From: Cenococcum geophilum 1.58
Lineage: Eukaryota > Ascomycota > Dothideomycetes > Gloniales > Gloniaceae
DNA length: 64,000 bases
Assembly (NCBI GenBank): GCA_001692895.1
Contig: KV748182.1
Span: forward strand, 2,608,341-2,672,340
Reading direction: 5' to 3'
Of this stretch, positions 60,298 to 64,000 are shown piece by piece. The notes beneath the pieces are model-generated. The model was not told the origin of the DNA, did no database searches, and saw only the letters and a list, made by a program, of their open reading frames with translations. The position numbers and the translations under genes were made by a program. The stretch's first letter is position 1. Every line of letters begins with the position of its first letter.

Positions 60298-60489
60298 TGT
60301 TACAGGACGGGGCAGTGGCTACAAGACGTATGTATTCGAGGAGTCTATAAGACATTGCGCGATCGATCGTAAGGGTTAAGGGCGTAAGGAGGTGATATAC
60401 CTACGCGTAGCTGACATAAGCTATACGCGAGGTATACGCGAGAGCACGGGGCTCTCCTATGGAGGCCCCTGCGGTGGGGTTCCGTAACA
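60298..60489 (-). repeat. 3' LTR of chromovirus copy 3
   Basis: 192 bp with inverted ends TGTTAC/GTAACA. It keeps several GC-rich stretches, so RIP has spared much of it. Confidence 0.8.
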
Positions 60490-60769
60490 CTACCCCCCCT
60501 CCTATAGAGGCGGAGCTCCGGCGACGCTGTGGTTACTATATACATATAAAAGGGACACTTAGGGTATAGAAAAGAAGAAAGGGGGGTATTACTAAAGGCT
60601 TAAAATAATATTATGTAATAAGGCTTGGCATCTAAAAATCTAACTAATTAGATAACTTTAACCGCCGGTTAAAGTTCCTGGACATCTTAACAATATTCCG
60701 GTTATATAATCGCACTTTACCGCAATCTAACGGCAATCTAATGGCAATTTGCCCCTATATAGTAATATA
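60490..60769. other. 3' untranslated part of chromovirus copy 3 with Copia-LTR-like fragment
   Basis: 60,630-60,700 resembles the reverse complement of the LTR at 37,197-37,336, including the hairpin arms AACTTTAACCG and CGGTTAAAGTT, but with C-to-T and G-to-A changes. The rest shows nothing recognisable. Confidence 0.5.
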
Positions 60770-63700
60770 TAACGGTTTAACTCTATAAGGGCTCCTATAG
60801 AGGATTAGGTATAAAATCTCTGCTTAGGCCCAGTTTCTATAGGTTCGCGTAGTAAAAGTTGCTAATTAGATCCTTTACATTTTTAAAGTCTTCCTATAGT
60901 TACTATTTTAGCTAATTTATGTCAAATCCTATATATATAGCTCTGTAGTAGAGCCGTCGTCCTCTGCCTTTACTAAAGTATTTAGAGTTAATAATTCGTT
61001 TAATGGTCTACTCCTTATAGTTCTCGTCTTCGTTCTTATCTTAAATTAATACTAGTAGGGGTTTGGGCTGTGTCTACCCTAGTAAGGGGTTAGGCTAGTA
61101 AAGGTGTAGTAGCTATAGGTAAAATACAGGCCATATCCCACGGGTGGCTAGGGTAGGCGGGAGCTCTAGCTTATATGCGGCTCCCCTATTAATAACTCGT
61201 TTAATTAAGTAGGGGCTAAAGTTCTTATAATCGAGTGACTTTATAGGCCTCTACATAGAGATATTACATATATCTAGCTATACCCAGTTGCTAACACGCA
61301 TCTCTAGTGGTAGCGTTCTATAACAGTCGGCAAAGTAGGCCTACTTTACTTAAGCCCAGGCCATTTCTCCCTTATAGTAGTCGAGTAGATTTTTTATATA
61401 GTCTATATGCTAGTTAGCAAGTAGTATCTTAAGGCGTTTTCTATATAGTAGTTTCTTATTAATAGGTTCTGGTGGTTCTATGCCGGATTAGGGGTAATAT
61501 CCCTTATTCGCGAAGAACGGGGTAAGTCCTATAGTAGTTAAGACGTAATTATTTGCTGTAAATTCACCTAGTAGGAGGTAATCTACCTAGTTATCTTAAC
61601 TATAGGCAACTACCTATTATAGGTACGCTTTTATACTAATATTAGCGTTTTCTGGTTGCCTAGTAGTTTTGTAGTAAAAGGATATAGATATCTTAACGGA
61701 GATGCTAAGGCGTTAGTAGATTCGTTTCTATACATTAGAGCTGAATTATATGCCTTAGTCGGACGTAATTAAGTTAGGTAACCTATGTAATTAGTAGATT
61801 TTGTAAAAAAAGGCGTTAGTAACGTTGCTAACGGCTATACCTTTAGTTAGGACGTAGTGGCGCTCTTTTATAAGTCGGCATATTATTATAAGGATGTTCT
61901 TATAGGTACGGCCATGTCGCTTATAGGGTGGTAGGTCAACAACAAAATCTATGGCGATATCTGCCCATTGTTATATAGGTACTAGTAGAGGGTGCAGTAG
62001 TCCTTAGTACTTTATATTAAAGGCCTTAGCGCGCTTATAACTATAGTAGGCGCCTATAAAGCGTTTAACTAAGTCTATTATTTTAGGCCAGAAGTAGTAT
62101 TGGCTAAGAAGCTTATAGGTTCCTCCTCTACCTAGGTAGCCGCTTAATTAAAGGTTGTAGGCTATTTAGATTAGTTACCGTTATAGATTTTCTAAGTTAG
62201 GGATGAATAGACGGCCTCTATAATAGAGCCTATTCTCTTTTACTTCTAAGGCTGCTATATTAATTTAGCCTAAGCTTTAGAGTTTAGTCGGTAGTATACG
62301 GGCGCTGGCAGTCTTTGTGGCAATAAGTTAATATAATAATAGGTCAACAGAGGTGTTATATACCGTGGTAATAAGCTCGTTAATTTTAGGAGGTAATTTT
62401 AGTTCTATAGTGTAGAGCTAAGGTATAGTTAGCTCTATTATAGGTAGCATACCTAGGGCCAAATTCCGTGCTTTTAGAATCGTCTATTATTAGAACTAGT
62501 TATAGGGGTTATCTTTAGACTAAGGAAGGTCTTATAAGCGGCGTATTAGGCTATTAGGCTTAGTACCTTATACTCCTAGCCTATATATAATTTTAAAGTT
62601 AAAACCAGAGAGGAACTCGTTCTAGCGTACTTAGCGTTAGTTTAGCTATTTTATAGTTATAAAGTACTTAAGGTTGCAATAATCCGTAAGGACTTTAGTT
62701 AGCTAGTTAGGTTTTACTAAGGAAAGTTCCGGTCGGAATTCCTTAAACGCTTATATAATCGTAAGAAGTTCCTTATTATAGATCTTATAGTTATATTTTT
62801 ATAGTATAAGCTTAGACGAATAGAATGCGACTAGGTAGAGGAGACCGTCGTCACCTATCTAGAAAAGGACGCCTACGTTAATATGGTCTAAGGAGTTAGT
62901 CTTAAAATAAAGTTGTCGTCCTAGTATAAAGTAAGCTAGGATAGGTGCTTTAGTAAAAGTATCTTTAAGGTCTTAGAATGCCTTCTCGCATTTAAGCGTC
63001 TAGATAAAATATAAATATATTTTTCTTCCTTTCGCGGAAAGGCCCTTCGTTCGCATTATTACTATAAGTAGTACTATAACACCCAAGAAGTTATATATAA
63101 ATTTTTAATAGAAGTTAGCAAAACTAAGGAAAGCTTATACGTCTTTAATATAGTTAGGGGTTTACTATTTAGTAATTATATATACCTTCTTAGGGTCTAT
63201 ACGGACACCCTTAGTAGTAACAATTAGTTTAAGGTATTTTACTTCTATAACTAAGAATTCGCACTTCTTTAAATTAATATAAAGTCCTGCGTCCCTAAGG
63301 CGCTATAGGACCTTTTAAACGTGCTCAGTATACTTAGAAGGGTTATTACTATAAATAAGTATATTGTCCAGGTACGCAGAGCAGAAGTTATTAAGGTAGT
63401 CCTATAAGGCGTTATTAATATAGCTTTGGAAGCTGCCTAGGCCGTTATATACGCCAAAGGGTATAACGGTATATTCGAATTAGCTAAAGCGCGATGCAAA
63501 TATAGTTTTCTATTTATTACCTTCTTATATTTAGAGGCGGTTAAAGGCGGCAATAATATTAAGCTTAGTATAGATTTTGGCTTGGCTAAGCCGCTTAAAA
63601 GTCTTATATATAAGTAGTACGGGGTATTGGTTCTTAATTATAATAGCGTTAAGTCCTCTATAATTAACGTAGAATTAAATACCTCCTCTTAGCTTCTTAG

Positions 63701-64000
63701 TAAGGAGGATAGGGGCGGCTACTAGGGACATGCTAGGGCGAATAAACCCTTTATTAAGGTGTTTGTTAATATACTTTTTAACAACTAGAAGTTCGTCTTT
63801 TAATATTAGGTAGGGTCTCTTATAGGGTAGCGTTTTTCCTTATTTAATATTAATGGCATAGTTATTAGGTTAATATAGGGGGAGTATATCTACGCTCTTT
63901 TATAAGCATACGTTAATAAAGTCATAGTACCTCTTAGGGAGGAGCTTGCGGAGTTCCTCGTTGGTAAGTCCTTTTTTAAGCTTTATAAACTTCTTAAAGT
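60770..64000 (-). pseudogene. Chromovirus pol pseudogene, copy 3, partial
   Basis: Reverse transcriptase: YVNYRGLNAI, KIYTKLNIIAAFNRLQI, FEYTVIPFGVYNGLGSFQSY and AYLDNILIYS (YLDD altered to YLDN). RNase H: LKTNSLD-like and FYSSKLI. Integrase: QYYFWPKIIDLVKRFI, then DIAIDFVVDLPPYKRHGRTY near 61,940. Chromodomain: TIKRIINSKYFSKGRGRRLY with FKNVKDLISNFYYANPQKLG near 60,880-60,990. It belongs to a different chromovirus lineage from copies 1 and 2, judging by the RT sequence. Non-functional through stops. Confidence 0.82.

Larger units (their letters stand above)
60298..64000 (-). mobile_element. Chromovirus copy 3 (different family), 5' part beyond right edge
   Basis: The 3' LTR lies at 60,298-60,489 with a polypurine tract (GGAGGGGGGG) just to its right, so the element reads on the minus strand toward the left. 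The pol frame enters from the right edge with reverse transcriptase near 63,350-63,700, RNase H near 62,600-62,900, integrase near 61,800-62,150 and a chromodomain near 60,850-61,000. RIP stops throughout. Confidence 0.85.

Noticed and set aside
60345-60545. 66-codon minus frame
   Set aside because: Lies across the LTR and polypurine tract of chromovirus copy 3; non-coding.
1-64000. tRNA or rRNA genes
   Set aside because: I looked for B-box (GGTTCRANYCC) sequences and conserved rRNA stretches and found none with a plausible cloverleaf; a tRNA scan would be needed to exclude them fully.

Overview
The window comes from a filamentous ascomycete (Pezizomycotina). Three things point there: short GT-AG introns (56-254 bp) with CTAAC/CTGAC-like branch sites; fungal gene families (a GT31-type glycosyltransferase, a peroxisomal acyl-CoA oxidase, a HET-domain relic, a GFA-domain protein and mitochondrial ribosomal protein bL33m); and long AT-rich blocks in which retrotransposon reading frames are riddled with TAG/TAA where Gln or Trp codons are expected. 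That last pattern is the footprint of repeat-induced point mutation (RIP). I cannot name a species.

Layout. Positions 1 to about 10,100 are RIP-degraded, mainly two Ty1/Copia elements facing away from each other: copy A on the minus strand, cut by the left edge, and copy B on the plus strand. About 10,100-37,200 is a normal-GC island with sparse genes: a fungal hypothetical protein (10,300-11,106), the glycosyltransferase (12,360-13,966), acyl-CoA oxidase (15,462-17,583, minus), a broken single-pass membrane protein (21,466-22,318), a four-TM membrane protein (23,587-24,302, minus), a HET-domain pseudogene carrying a 73-bp triplication (about 24,800-26,760), a GFA/CENP-V-like enzyme (26,835-27,310, minus), a Cys-motif hypothetical protein (30,493-31,521, minus) and the three-exon bL33m gene (35,586-36,181). 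Several gene models were built by joining exons by eye. The genes look independent; I see no biosynthetic cluster.

From about 37,200 to the right edge the window is a nest of retroelements, nearly all RIP-mutated: a Copia 3' end; a full-length chromovirus (Ty3/Gypsy with a C-terminal chromodomain) with matching 225-bp LTRs and a CCTAT target duplication; a DIRS-like tyrosine-recombinase retroelement; a second chromovirus of the same family in the opposite orientation; the LTR and gag of another Gypsy element that cuts the second chromovirus inside its chromodomain; and a further chromovirus running off the right edge.

The most unusual items are later insertions in this graveyard. A 2.67-kb insert sits in the integrase region of the first chromovirus. 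It has imperfect terminal inverted repeats, a candidate 3-bp target duplication and an interior made of at least four unrelated tandem arrays, and the second chromovirus supplies the empty site. A 233-bp nearly perfect palindrome flanked by TA sits beside the DIRS-like element. A 458-bp inverted-repeat element is also flanked by TA. A roughly 270-bp insert with GTCG/GTCA repeats sits in the second chromovirus and is absent from the first.
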